DNA from: RGIG3701 sp031553595
GTDB lineage: Bacteria; Planctomycetota; Planctomycetia; Pirellulales; Thermoguttaceae
DNA: 64,000 nucleotides
Assembly: GCA_031553595.1 (NCBI GenBank)
Contig: JAVBLI010000034.1
Location: forward strand, 1-64,000
Direction: 5' to 3'
Of this stretch, positions 14,248-26,200 are shown in pieces. Made by a program: the position numbers and the translations under genes. Each line of letters starts with the position of its first letter. Within the stretch, counting starts at the first letter, position 1. Under the pieces are notes generated by a model. That model did no database searches. It was not told the origin of the DNA and saw only the letters and a list, made by a program, of their open reading frames with translations.

Positions 14248-17139
14248 ATGGCACGTTTTTATTTTATGATCCTTTTTTTGTTGTCGGCTTTCCTTGCCAC
14301 GACCGCCAAAGTCGAGGCGCAGGAGACGTCCGGTAACCTGCTTCGCAACGGCTCTTTCGAAGGTGGTATGCGATATTGGTATAGCGACCGGGATTCGAGC
14401 GAACGGCTGATCGTCGAGAACGAAGGCGTCAGTGGTCGGCGGACACTGCGTCTGGAAACGGGCGGCATCCAGAGCGCAGCGTTCAAGTTAGTACCCGGGC
14501 GGGCAGTCACGATTTCGTTTTGCGCCAAGGCCGACGAGCCTACGACGGTCGGTTGGCAGTGCTCGCCTGCTTCGCGCGAAGTCGCCATGGCCCATCATCA
14601 AACATGGTCGATGAAGCATCATCATCCGGTCGAAATCACGACGCAGTGGAAACGTTACAACGCAACGTTTACGCCCACCGCCCCGCAGGATGGTTTTTGG
14701 CCCGAGCCGACCTACGTCATGCAATTCGGCGACGGCGACAAACCCTGGCTGTTGGACGATGTCACGGTGTCCTACGACGAACGTTCCAAAGACGCGTATA
14801 TTCCGTACCGAAACCATAGTGTCGAGGTATTCGTCGATTGCTCTGACTTGAAAGGGTTTACGGCACATGGAAATATTCTTGAGGGCGGACAAAAGATTAC
14901 GCTTACCGGGACGGTGTTCAACCCGTCGAAAGAGAAATGCTCCGTCCTGCTGCGATTCGCGCTGGAAGATTACGAGTCGCCGGAGAGGACGTTTGCCGAA
15001 ATGCAGTCCGAAAAATCTCTCGACATTGCGCCGGGGCAGTCGGTCACGAAGTCGGTGACGTTTTCGCTCAGCGCCAAAGGGCTTGTGCTGGGAAGTTTCG
15101 CGGCGGTGGAGACAAATTCTGAGCGAACATTCCGTGACGGAAAAATCGTCGAAAGCCGGGAGGTGCTCGATGTTTCCAAAATTCCGCTTTGTTCGCTGCC
15201 GTACCCCAAGGCCGCGAAGAAACCGAACGGGAACGAGCGCTTCGGCGGCACGGTGTTCGGGCCTATCGGCGGGGCGAGAATCCAGAAAATCGGCATGGGC
15301 TGGACGCGATGGTATCCCCACATGAACTGGGAGGACCACCAGAAGGCCGAGAACGATCCGCCGGAAAAATGGACGTGGTACGACGACAAGCTGCGCGAGC
15401 TTGAAGCGATGGGTATCTCGAATCACGTCGTTCTGTATGGCAAACCCGGCTGGGCTTTCGAGGAAGGAAATCCCCTGCCCAAGGACATGCGATGGAGCTC
15501 CGACGACCAGCGGTGGGACGATCTCAGCGTCCAGTGCGGCTGGGACCGTTTTATCGTCGAGGCGGTGAAGCGTTACAAAGGCCGGTCGGTCGTATATGAA
15601 ATCGAAAACGAACCCGAATTCGACGGCTGGGACGACTTTAAGGATCAGTACGCGAAGTTCACCATCCGCACCGCAAGGCTCATCAAAAAAACCGATCCCG
15701 ACGCGCGGGTGATGGTCGACAACGTTTACGCGATTCCGTCGGGCCTGAATCGCCATTTTCTCGAACAGGGTGGTGGCAAATATATCGACATCATTTCCTG
15801 GCACGATTACCACGCCGGCTGGCTCAGCGACGCGGTGGGTATCGGCCGGATGAAAACGGAGCTGGAAAAACTCGGCGCGGGCCATATCGAAATCTGGTTC
15901 AACGAGGGCTGGGCGTTTACCAACACCATCGTCGACGAACCGGCGGTGGCGCTGACGGGCATCGACTCGGCAACGGCAACGAACATGATGGCGGCTTCGG
16001 TCGCCGAAATGACCGTCGCGGGCCAGGAAAAAACGATCCTTTTTTATACATGCTACGAAACGCACGGCACGAGTTTCTGGGACTATTACATCCCCGGAAC
16101 GCCGCTCTGGGACATCTACGGATACCCGCTGCCGCTGGTCCCGGCCTGGAACGCGCTCAGCCATCATATCGGACTCAGCAAGCCCGTCGCCTTCATTCGA
16201 CCGTCGGGTGCCAACCTTTGTGTTTTCGAAGACCAGCGAAATGACCGGGGCGTCGTGGTTGCTTATGTCGACCGAGATGCCAAAGACGACGTCGTGCTGG
16301 AACTTCCGCAAATCCCCGGTGCGAATTATCTCGCCGAGGACATCATGGGAAACCCCGTCGCGTGGCAAGTGCGTGGGGGTGACAAAATCGCTTACCGCTA
16401 TTCCGATGAGGCGCCGAAAAATCGGGCTGCATTGAAGCTCCCCCAAACCGGTCGCCCCGTGTTTCTGGTTACCACAGAAAAAACGAGCGGGAAAAAACTT
16501 GCCGAGTTGTTTGAACCGCTTGACCGCAAGCATCGCGGATTTTCCGAGACGACGGTAGACGGGGGCGTTCGCTACACCCTGCCGCCGGTCTGGGAAGGAA
16601 AACAAGACACCGCCGAGGGGAATCCGGCCGTTTCTACCGGGCGTTCCGTCTGGCGTCTCGATCAGGTTTTTCCGGCAGACCCCACAAAAGCAGAGCATTA
16701 CCGACCGCTGACGTGGGATAACGGCTGGTGGGTTGCGAAAGACGACACCTTCGGCGGACAGCCCAAGGCGGAGATGAAAGACGGCGGCATCCGCATGGAA
16801 TTTCGTGCCCGCCACGAGTCGACGCCCTGCGAGATGATCTGCGGCCTGACCTTCATCGCGCCGGCACCGGGTAATTACCGCCTCAGCGCGAAAACGTCGA
16901 CGCGACTCTGGGATCCGGCCAGTAACGCCGTCAAACTGACCGTGCTTCGCCGTGGCCGCGACGGGTACGTGGAGCTTCAATCGTTTCCGTTGAACACCAA
17001 CGGATCGAAACAAGCGATCGAACTGGAAACGGCACTGGAGACGGGCCAGGAACTCATCCTGCTTCCCCGCATCGACGGCATGTTCACCGGCGGCGACATC
17101 ACCATCACCGATCTTGTCATCGAGCAGGAATCGCGTTGA
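14248..17139 (+). CDS. Secreted glycoside hydrolase, clan GH-A (GH39-like)
   Basis: 963 residues. A signal peptide (cleavage near VEA-Q) is followed by a carbohydrate-binding-like beta-sandwich (GNLLRNGSFEGGMRYWYS..., about 28-175), an Ig-like domain (about 185-290) and a TIM-barrel (about 330-640). Clan GH-A catalytic residues are visible: acid/base Glu455 in YEIENEPEF and nucleophile Glu553 in EIWFNEGW. The C-terminal third holds a beta domain and a second sandwich (about 780-960). The fold is like GH39 and related families, which act on xylosides or other plant or host glycans; the substrate is not readable. AAGGA precedes the ATG. Convergent with the giant autotransporter. Confidence 0.78.
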   Translation: MARFYFMILFLLSAFLATTAKVEAQETSGNLLRNGSFEGGMRYWYSDRDSSERLIVENEGVSGRRTLRLETGGIQSAAFKLVPGRAVTISFCAKADEPTTVGWQCSPASREVAMAHHQTWSMKHHHPVEITTQWKRYNATFTPTAPQDGFWPEPTYVMQFGDGDKPWLLDDVTVSYDERSKDAYIPYRNHSVEVFVDCSDLKGFTAHGNILEGGQKITLTGTVFNPSKEKCSVLLRFALEDYESPERTFAEMQSEKSLDIAPGQSVTKSVTFSLSAKGLVLGSFAAVETNSERTFRDGKIVESREVLDVSKIPLCSLPYPKAAKKPNGNERFGGTVFGPIGGARIQKIGMGWTRWYPHMNWEDHQKAENDPPEKWTWYDDKLRELEAMGISNHVVLYGKPGWAFEEGNPLPKDMRWSSDDQRWDDLSVQCGWDRFIVEAVKRYKGRSVVYEIENEPEFDGWDDFKDQYAKFTIRTARLIKKTDPDARVMVDNVYAIPSGLNRHFLEQGGGKYIDIISWHDYHAGWLSDAVGIGRMKTELEKLGAGHIEIWFNEGWAFTNTIVDEPAVALTGIDSATATNMMAASVAEMTVAGQEKTILFYTCYETHGTSFWDYYIPGTPLWDIYGYPLPLVPAWNALSHHIGLSKPVAFIRPSGANLCVFEDQRNDRGVVVAYVDRDAKDDVVLELPQIPGANYLAEDIMGNPVAWQVRGGDKIAYRYSDEAPKNRAALKLPQTGRPVFLVTTEKTSGKKLAELFEPLDRKHRGFSETTVDGGVRYTLPPVWEGKQDTAEGNPAVSTGRSVWRLDQVFPADPTKAEHYRPLTWDNGWWVAKDDTFGGQPKAEMKDGGIRMEFRARHESTPCEMICGLTFIAPAPGNYRLSAKTSTRLWDPASNAVKLTVLRRGRDGYVELQSFPLNTNGSKQAIELETALETGQELILLPRIDGMFTGGDITITDLVIEQESR

Positions 17140-17149
17140 TCGCAGAGCC

Positions 17150-17261
17150 GCAAGAACAGCAGCCGGAAATGAAACGAAGTGGAATGACCGGATAGAAGTG
17201 AGGAAGTATTCTACCACTTCAATCCGGTCATTGCGCTTCATTCCCGGCTGTTGTTCTTGCG
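17150..17261. repeat. Dispersed palindrome, complete copy between convergent genes
   Basis: Arms at 17150-17192 and 17222-17261 (CAAGAACAGCAGCCGG... against ...CCGGCTGTTGTTCTTG), with an inner hairpin AGAAGTG/CACTTC. It sits exactly between the glycosidase and autotransporter stops, where it could end both transcripts. Confidence 0.85.
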
Positions 17262-17275
17262 AGTAAATTGTTGCG

Positions 17276-20200
17276 TTAAAACCTCACTTCCATGGACGCG
17301 TTGGCGCCGTTAGTGAAGGTGCGGGTGCCGAAAAATCCGGAGTAGCCCACACGCAGTAGCGAGCGGTCGGTGAGGCGGACGCAGGCGTCGAGATCGAGGC
17401 CCATGGCGTCGTGGCTCAATTCCGCGCCGAGAATTTTGAAGGGGCAGCCGCCGTTGAAACGGAAGACGGCTTTCGGGTCAATGGTGCCGTAAATGTGCTG
17501 CCAGTAAACGTCGGTTTCGATGGCCAGCCACGCGACGTAGCTCTTCCGCCAGCGGAATCCCAGGGCCGTGCTGAAACTGTTGTTGTCTCGCTCGCGTGCC
17601 AGCAGGCCTGCGTAGCCGCCGGTCTCGGCAAACTGGTCGGTGTGCACGCCGCACCACCCGACGCTGAAGTACGGCGCCGCGTCTTCGTCCTCTTTCTGGA
17701 CGGCGAGGTAAGCCAGCTCGGCGAAGAACTGTCCGCTGGTGGCCCGGTAATCGCCGTGAAGCTGCTGGTTTTTGCTCAGGCCGATGGTGTTGCGCGTGGT
17801 GTTGATGTCATGCAGGCCGTACGTACCGCCGAAGGACAGCAGGACGCGGTCGAAGCGGCGATGCCCATACAGGCCGAGCGTGTAGCTGGTGTACTCTGCC
17901 CACGAATCGCGGACGGGCACCTTCAGCGTGTTGTCGGCATACCGGAACGCGGCGCCGATCCGCCAGAGGTCGTTGCACTTCTCCGCGCCGAGGTTGGCGC
18001 CGTAACCGTAGTTTCTCCCGCCGGCGGCGTTATAGTCGCCTTCGAATGTCGTGTAATCGCCGTCCATGGAAAACCACAGCGGAATGGTGCCGTCGCACGG
18101 CGTGTTCTGCCACAAGCGCTGCCGCAGCATGCGTGCCAGGCGGCGGTCGGTATCCATGATGACGCCCGTGAGCGTCGCGTGAATTTCGCCGGAAAGGTGG
18201 TCAAGGATGTCCGGATAATTGTCGGCATCCGTCAGTTTCATAATATCGTTGAACAGCGGGTTGTCAGAATTCTCCAGGCACCCGAGACCTTTGGCCGTCT
18301 CGCGTTCGTTGGGCGTCAGGTCGTCGATGATGAACGTTCCATCCCAGGTGAGTTTGAGGAAAACGTCGTTCATCTCGTAAAGTAGCGAGACCTTGAGGAA
18401 CGTGTAATCGGTCACGACACCGCTGAATCGCGAGTCACCGTAGCCGTCGGTGGCGGTCAGGATCAGCCATTTGCCCCGCGGGTCGTACTCCGAGGAGGCG
18501 GTTTCGTCGAGGCCGACATGGTGCACGAGACCGCCGAGCGTGGCTTCGCCGTTGACGACGATCAAGTCGTGCTGCGAGTTGTCGCCAGGCATGACGTCGA
18601 CCTCGTAATGCGTCGTGTCGCTCATGACGACGTCGCCGTTGAAGGTCAGCGTGCCGAACGTTTTGGGGGTGTCGCCGGGGCGGATGGTGCCGTCGAGATA
18701 ACTCGTCGCGGCACTGACCGTTCCGTTGCCCATGAGCACGGCATTCTTCGCCGCGGCGGCGCTGCCGGCCAGCGTGAAGCTCCCCACATTGTCGTCGGCC
18801 CCATACGTTGCGTCGTTGGCCAGGGTCATCGTGCCGTTATGAACGGTCGTGTCGCCGTGAACGTTCGATTGGTATGTGTCGAACACCACCGTGCCCGTGT
18901 TCGCGGCATTCTCGTTGATGTTGACCGTCAGATTCGGATTCGCGTCGCTGCTTTCCACCGGGTCGTAGAGCAGCACGCGACGCCCGGCGTTGGCGGCCAG
19001 GGAGAGCGTGTTGTCGTCGCCGTCGTTTTCCATGTAAATCGCGTTCGGGTCGGAGCCGGCGCCTTGCGTGTTGCCTTTGAACACAAGGTCGGCGTCGGCC
19101 GCGACGAACGTGGCGTTGCCCTTCGCGTAAACCGCACCGCCGAGACCGTCGGCATGGTTGTCGGTGAAGACGGTCGTGCCGCCGGAGACCGTGACGTTGT
19201 CGCCGTAAATCGCGCCGCCATCGACTCCCTTGTTGGCGTTGAAGACCACCTTCCCGGTACTGCCCGCGTCGCCGATGACGACCGTCGAACCGTCGTCGCC
19301 GTGAATCGCGCCGCCGTTGTCGGTCGGATTGCCGAACGCGTCGACGCCGCCAAGGCCCGTAAACGTCAGGGTGGCGCCGTTGGACGCCTTGATGGTGCCG
19401 GTCACGCCGGTGTCGACCGTGACGCGCTGATTCATCGAACGGGTGTCGAACGCGAATGAGCCGCTGCCCATGAAGCGGATCGTACCGCCGTTGATCGCGC
19501 CGCCGGAGAAGGTCCAGTCGCCGCCGTTGATGACCATGCCGGGGTTGATTTCGCCGTTAGCCCACTGGTGAACGCCCAGGCCGACGCCGGTACTCTCGAT
19601 GACGATGTTCCGCGTCGTGCTTCGCGAGGCGTCGAAAACGACCGAGTCGCCGCTGAGAAAGCGATCATCGGTTTCGAAACCGAGGATTAACGTCGTGTCC
19701 CAATTTTTGTCTGCCTGATTCCAGACGCCGGTGGCGCCTTTATTGGTCCAGGTGACGATGCCGGTTGTGGCGCCCATGAGTTGCAGGATGTCGTTACCGT
19801 CGTCGTCGGTGGTCACCAGCAGCACGGCGGAGCCCGCGGCCCGGGTGCTGGAGGCTTCCACGCCGGCGATCGTCAGCGTTTTGCCCGACTTGGAAATCCC
19901 GTCGGCCTGAATCAGGTTGTAGGGCCCGATGTAATCCGTCGCGCCGAAAGCGAGGATGTCGATCGTCATCGCGTTGTTGACGTTATACGTCCCGGCGTCG
20001 AGAATCAGCCGGGTGTCCAGGGGCTGGCCCTGCCGGATGTCGAACCCGACGGTCGAGTTCTCCTCGAAAGTGATCGTGCCGCCGGTGGTGATTTCGTGGC
20101 CCGCGCCGCTGAGCTGAAGGCGTGCGCCGTCGGCCAGTGTGAAGGAGGAGCCGGTGCCGCCGAGTGTGATTTTTCCGGTGTCGACGGTGTCGCTGCCGTT

Positions 20201-23200
20201 GGCGACTTCGCCGTCGCGGTAGAGGTACAGCTGGCCGCCGCCGACGAGGAATTGCGTGTTGCCGCCGGTCGACGCGATGACGTTGTCGCCGCCGAGTTTC
20301 CATGTGCCGGTGCCGGAATGAAGGATGCGGTTGGTGGCGCCCGTCGCGGCGGTGCCCTTGATCGGATCGCGCATGTCGAGCACGCTTTGGTTGTCGATCA
20401 GAAGCGTGGAGCCAGACGCCATGTAAATGGCGTTCGCGCCGTTGCTGTCGGAGTTGCCGGAAAACTGGAAGGCGTTTTCGCTGTTGACGGCCATGTAGAG
20501 CGTGCCGGCGTTGTAAATCGCGCCGCCGTTCTGGGTGGCCGTGTTGTCGGCGAAAATGAACTGCGCGTTGGTGCCGGGGGTCAGCGCGAGGAAGCCATTG
20601 TTGCCGATGGAAATCGCGCCGCCGTTGGTGGCCGTGCTGTTGGTGAACGTGAGCGTCGCGCCGGTTTCCAGGTCGATGCTTCCGGCGCTGCCGTCAGCGA
20701 CTTTCACGCCTTGATTCGTTGTATCTTCGCCGTCGAGCGTGATGGATTTGCCCGCTTCGACTTGCAGGGTCGGCAGCGAACCGTCGGCCTGCGCCGCGCG
20801 GATTTCCGCCTGGGTCGCCATTCCGGAGACGTTGTTTACCGGCTGCGTGAAACTGTAGTTGCCCATCGTGCCGAACAGATTTTCACGTGTGGCGACACGG
20901 ATCGTGCCTTCCTTGTGCTGGATGTAGCCGGTGAAGGCGGTGTTGTCGTTGGTCAGCCGCAGTGTACCGGTGCCGATTTTGGAGAGCGTCGCGTTGCCGC
21001 CGCCCAGCAGCGTCTGCTGATGCGCTACATCGGGCCCGGCGAGGGTCAGCGTTTTTCCGTCGGCCACTTCCAGATGCAAGAGTCCCGCGATGTTGTCGAC
21101 GATCAGCAGGTTCGACAGCGTGCGGTCCACCAGCGTGGCGATCGTTCCTTCGCCCAACACGTTGACGATTCCGGCGTCGGAGTTGGCGACATTGGGCCAC
21201 ACGCCCAGTGACAGCGCGTTGCCCAGAATGATCTTGCCCGTGCCGGAAAGCTCGATGCCGCCGAGGAACGAGTTCTGGCCGTTGAGCGTAACGCTGCCGC
21301 CCTGGACTTTCAGCTTACCGTCGACGTCGTAGAGGTTCTCCGACGACGCGGCGTCGGCGAGGATATTGCCGTTGATCGTCCACGTGCCATGCACGACGAA
21401 CATTTCGGACACGGTTTTTCCGGTACCCTCGATCGTCACCGTGCCCTCTTCCCCGGCGATGAACTGCCCGAACGTCACCGAGTCGCCGTCGATGAACCAG
21501 ATTGGCGTCTTGGCGGGGACGTCCTCGGATTCGTACCAGTTTTTGTTGCCGGCATCGATGCTCCACGCGCCGTCGCCGTTGGTGGCGCCGCTGCCGTTGT
21601 CATAGGGAAGAATCCACGTGAGTTTCTTATTGCCGATGCCGCTGACGACGGTCAGCACGAGGTTCTGGCCATCCCGTTTCAGGATGGTGTTGTATTTCGT
21701 GACGCGTCCGTTGCCGGTTGTGACTTCCTGGCCGTTGAGCAGGAATTTGTAGTTCGTGTCCCAAGTCAGTGCTTTCGACTCGAGCACGACGGCGTAGTTG
21801 ATGTTGACCAGACTCGTGAGGTTGATCGTCGGGTTGGTCACGTTAGCCGTGCCGCTGACGACGATGCGGTCGGCCTGATCCGGAATATAGGGTGTCTTGC
21901 TGCCCGACAACAGGTCGACGGTGAACGTCGCTCCGGAGTCGCTTTGGAAATTTCCGATGATATTCAGGCTGTTGAGGTCCCCGTCATAATCGCCGGCCGA
22001 AATGGTGCTCTTGCCGTTGAGGCGGACGAGACCCAGGCCATTTTGGGACTTCAGGGTGCCGGTTCCCCACAGCAACGCCGTGGTGGTGGTGGTGTGGTGG
22101 CCGATATAGATATTTCCGTTCGTACTCTCCATGAGGCTGCTGGCGCCGACGTGGACTTTGCCATTCCCTTTGGTTGTGTTCGTGATATAGACGTCGCCGT
22201 AGGAAGAGACGTGTCCGCTATTGATGATTTCCAGAAACCCGGTTCCGTCGTTGGCGACGGTCAGGGTACCGCTTTTGTTGATCATTTCGGATCCGCTGCC
22301 GTCGACGGTCACGGTGCCGTTGCCGGTGTTGGCGGTGTTGCCGATGGTGATGGCTTTTGCCGTGACGGCCTTACCGCCGTTGGTGATGCTCAAGGTACCC
22401 TTTCCGGCAGCGCCGACGGTCATGGTTCCTTCCGTCGTGCCTGCTCCGCCGGTGGTTTCCAATTTCGAGCCTTCGCCGTCGATCGTGACGACACCGACGG
22501 AGGTGGTGTTCGTTTGGCCGATGCCGATCGCACCGGTGACGGTTGCCTTGCCGCCTGCGGTCAGTTTCAAGGTGCCTGTGTAGCTGTTTCCGACATTGAG
22601 ATTCGCGGTGCCGGTCATCTCAGAATCAGTGCCATCAATGGAAACCAATCCTTTTCCGCTGCCGCTGAAAGAAATCTGGATATCGCCGCCGGATTTTATT
22701 TTTCCGCCATTGGTCAGGTATAATTCGCCCTCGGCCTGGTTGCCGATACGAAACCAGCCCTTGGATTCGATCATGGAGCCTTCGCCGTCGACCGTTACTT
22801 TACCGTAAGCGTTGGCGTCGAAGCCGATGGCGATCGTGTTTGCCGAATAAGCTTTCCCGCCGTTGGAGATATCGAGATATCCTTTGCCGTACTGGCCGAT
22901 ATTCATCGAGGCGGTGGCGCCGCTGTTTTGCAGCAGCGAAGCGTTTCCAAGGCCATCGACTCCGGAGATGTTCACCGTACCGGAAGCTCCTGCTGCCGAC
23001 CCGATCGATACGCCACCCGCGGAAATAGCGCTACCTCCGGCGGAGATTTCCATCTCGCCTGTGCCGTTATTGCCGACGACGAGCGTAGCGTTTGAAGCGA
23101 CGTTTGTCAGGGAGGAGCCGGCTCCGGTAATGGTCACAAAGCCCTTCCCGGTCGAGCCGAAACCAACATAAATATGACTTTGCGAAATGGCTTTGCCGCC

Positions 23201-26200
23201 GTCTTCGAGGTTCAGCGTCCCGGTGCCGTTGTTGCCGACGTAGAGTATCGCGCCGGACGTGCCGGTTTCAAGGTTTTGCAATACGGAATCTTTCCCGACG
23301 GTCACCGTGCCGACGCCGCGGGTGGTGGCGTTGCCGTCGCGGCCGATATAAATGCTGCCGTAGGACGTGGCGCCGCCGCCGTTGGTAAGCTCCAACGTAC
23401 CGATGCCCGCGTAGCCGACGGTGAATGTGCTTGCCTTGTTATACAGCAGCGAGCCGGCGCCGTCGACGGTCACATCGCCGGTGGAGCCAGCGGTATTTGC
23501 GATAATAACGCCGCTGGCGGAAGTCACGGTTCCGCCTTCGGAGAGGTTCAGATATCCCTTGCCCTTGAAGCCGACGTAAAGAATGTTGCTCTTGTTTTCC
23601 AGCGACCCGCCGTCGCTGACATTCACGGTGCCGATACCCTTCGTGTCGTTACCGATATAAATATAACTTTGAGAAACGACGTCGCCGCCTTCAATCTTCA
23701 ACATGCCGTCGCCACCGTCACCGACGTAAAGCATCGAGGCGGCCGCGGTGTTTTTCAGTGTGGAGCCTGTGCCGACGGTCACGGTTCCGTTTCCTCTGCC
23801 CGATGCACCGCTGTCGAGATGGCCAAGTCGGATGTCGCCGACCGAGGTGGCGTTACCGCCATTGGTAAGGGTCACTTCCCCGACGCCGTTTCTCCCGACC
23901 GAGAACACGCCGGCCTTGTTTTCCAGCAGGGAAGCCACGCCGGTGCCACTTTCGCCGTCGACAGTCACGATGCCGTGAGAACCGCCGTAGTAGCCGATGA
24001 AAATTTCGTTCGCAGCGGTTGCTCGACCACCGTCCGTGATATTCAGCGTTCCCTCGCCGGAGTTGCCGACGTAAATGCCGCCGACTTTGTTTTCCATCAC
24101 GGAACCGGCGCCGATATCGACCGTCCCTGTGCCAGTCGAGGTGTCCCCGACGATGATGCTGTTCTGGATATCGGCTTTTGCCCCGTCGATGAGAGTCAAC
24201 GTACCGGTTCCCTTAGAGCCGACGCGCAGCCGGCCGTCGTTAGCGCCGCTACCCGCGGGAGTATTCGTCACTTGCAGCAGCGAGCCGGTACCTTCGACCC
24301 ACACATCGCCGCTGACACCTTCGTCCATGCCGATCGTGATGCCGTACTGCGCCGTGGCGGTGCTGGCACTTTCGATCCGCAGGGTCCCGGTATTGTTATG
24401 GCCAACATAAATAAATCCGATTTCACTTTGCAGCAGCGAACCTTCGGTAACCGTTACGTCGCCCGTACCGCCCTGGCCGATATCGATGTGCACATTGGAA
24501 ATAGCCTTGCTGGCACCGGAAAGATTCAACTCGCCTTGGCTCCCCGCATTGCGCCCGACGATGAGATAGTTGGCTTTGTTTTGCAGCAGCGAACCGCCGC
24601 TGACATTCGCGACACCGGCCCCGTTCCCGCCGATGAAAATGCGGCCCGAGGAGATCACCGTACCGCCGTTTTCAATATTCAACTCTCCCGTGCCAGAGTT
24701 ACCGACGGAAATAATTCCATAGATGCCGCCTGTGTCGGCATTGTTCACCCGGATGGAACCGCCGTCGACATTCACCGTTCCTTTGCTTCCAGTGGCGCTG
24801 GCGATAATTATACCGCCCGAACTGGTAACGACGGAGCCGCCGTCGCTGACATTCAGCGTTCCGTCGCCGTAGTGACCGACGTTAATGTTGACGCTGTTGT
24901 TCGTGCTGAGATTTTGTAGCAACGATCCGTTGCCGGTGACGGTCACGATGCCGATACTGGTGTCCTGGCTGGTGGGGCCGCCGCCACCGATGTGGATATT
25001 CACGGCAGAAATAACATTTGCGCCGTTTTCGATGTTCAGTTTGCCCTTTGCGAAGCTGCCGATGACGAGGTTGTCGCTGGGGTTTTGCAGCAGCGACCCG
25101 GCGCCGGTGACCAGCACCGTGCCGTCACCGGAATGTGCCACTCCCGTGCCTGGCACACCGGAAGTGCCGCCGATGTAAATGGCCGTCCCGGAAGTGACGG
25201 TACCACCGTTGCTGATTTTCAGGTATCCCTCGCCGTACTGCCCGACGTTGAGGGTGCGCGCGGGGCTGCTCCATTCGGTGCCGTCGATTTTTAGCGTGGA
25301 GCCGTCGACATAGGCGTAGCCTTTGCTGCCGGCGTATCTGCCGATATAAATATAGTCTCCGGAGGTCACGGTGCTGCCTTCGGTGACGTATAAATAGCCC
25401 GTTCCTGCGCCGCCGATTTCCACCGTGCTTGGGGCTTTCATGGTCGAGGCGCCGTCGACGCGCACCGTTCCGACGGAGTCTTTGACGGTGCCCGTGAAGA
25501 TCGAAACCTTCGCGATCACCGTGCCGCCGTCGTCGACGAAGAGATTTCCCTCGCCTTCGTTGCCGACGTAAATATGGTTGGCCAGGGTTTGCAGCGTGGA
25601 GCCGGCCCCGACATTCACCGTGCCGTCAGAGTCGGCCTTGTTGCCGATGTAAATATGACTTCTCGAAGTGACGTTGCCGCCGGTGAGATTCAGCGTTCCC
25701 TTGCCGCCCTGGCCGACGGCGAGCGTCCCGCCGGAGGCGACGTTTTCCAGCGTCGATCCGGTTTCGACGGTGACCGTGCCTTCACCGGTGCTGCTGTTGC
25801 CGATGTAAATATGCCTTTGCGCAATCGCTTTTCCACCCTTAAGATCCAATATCCCCTTACCATCGGCTCCAACGGTCAAATCGCCCGTGGCCAAGGTGCT
25901 TGTCAGCGTGGAACCGGTCCAGATGGTGACGGTGCCCAGGCCGGTGCCATTGGCATTATAAGAAAGGCCGATATTGATATTCGCGTTGGCGGTGGCATTG
26001 CCGCCGTTGATGAGTGTCAATGTTCCCTTGCCCAACAATCCGACGTCGAGGTTGCCGCTTTCGTTTGTAAACGACGAGCCGGCGCCGTTGACGGTCACCA
26101 TGCCGTTGGAGCCGTCCTGGCTGCCGATAAGAATCCGTCCTTTGGACACAACGCTTCCACCGTCGTGGATGGTCACGGTGCCCATCGAACCCGTTCTATT

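Noticed and set aside
14488..17241. 917-codon minus-strand frame opposite the glycosidase
   Set aside because: Antisense shadow that also runs through the palindrome at 17150-17261.
19781..25294. Several long plus-strand reading frames (up to about 580 codons) opposite the autotransporter gene
   Set aside because: They are antisense shadows of the Gly/Thr/Val-rich repeats; they lack ribosome sites, show no family pattern, and the minus-strand product is clearly real.
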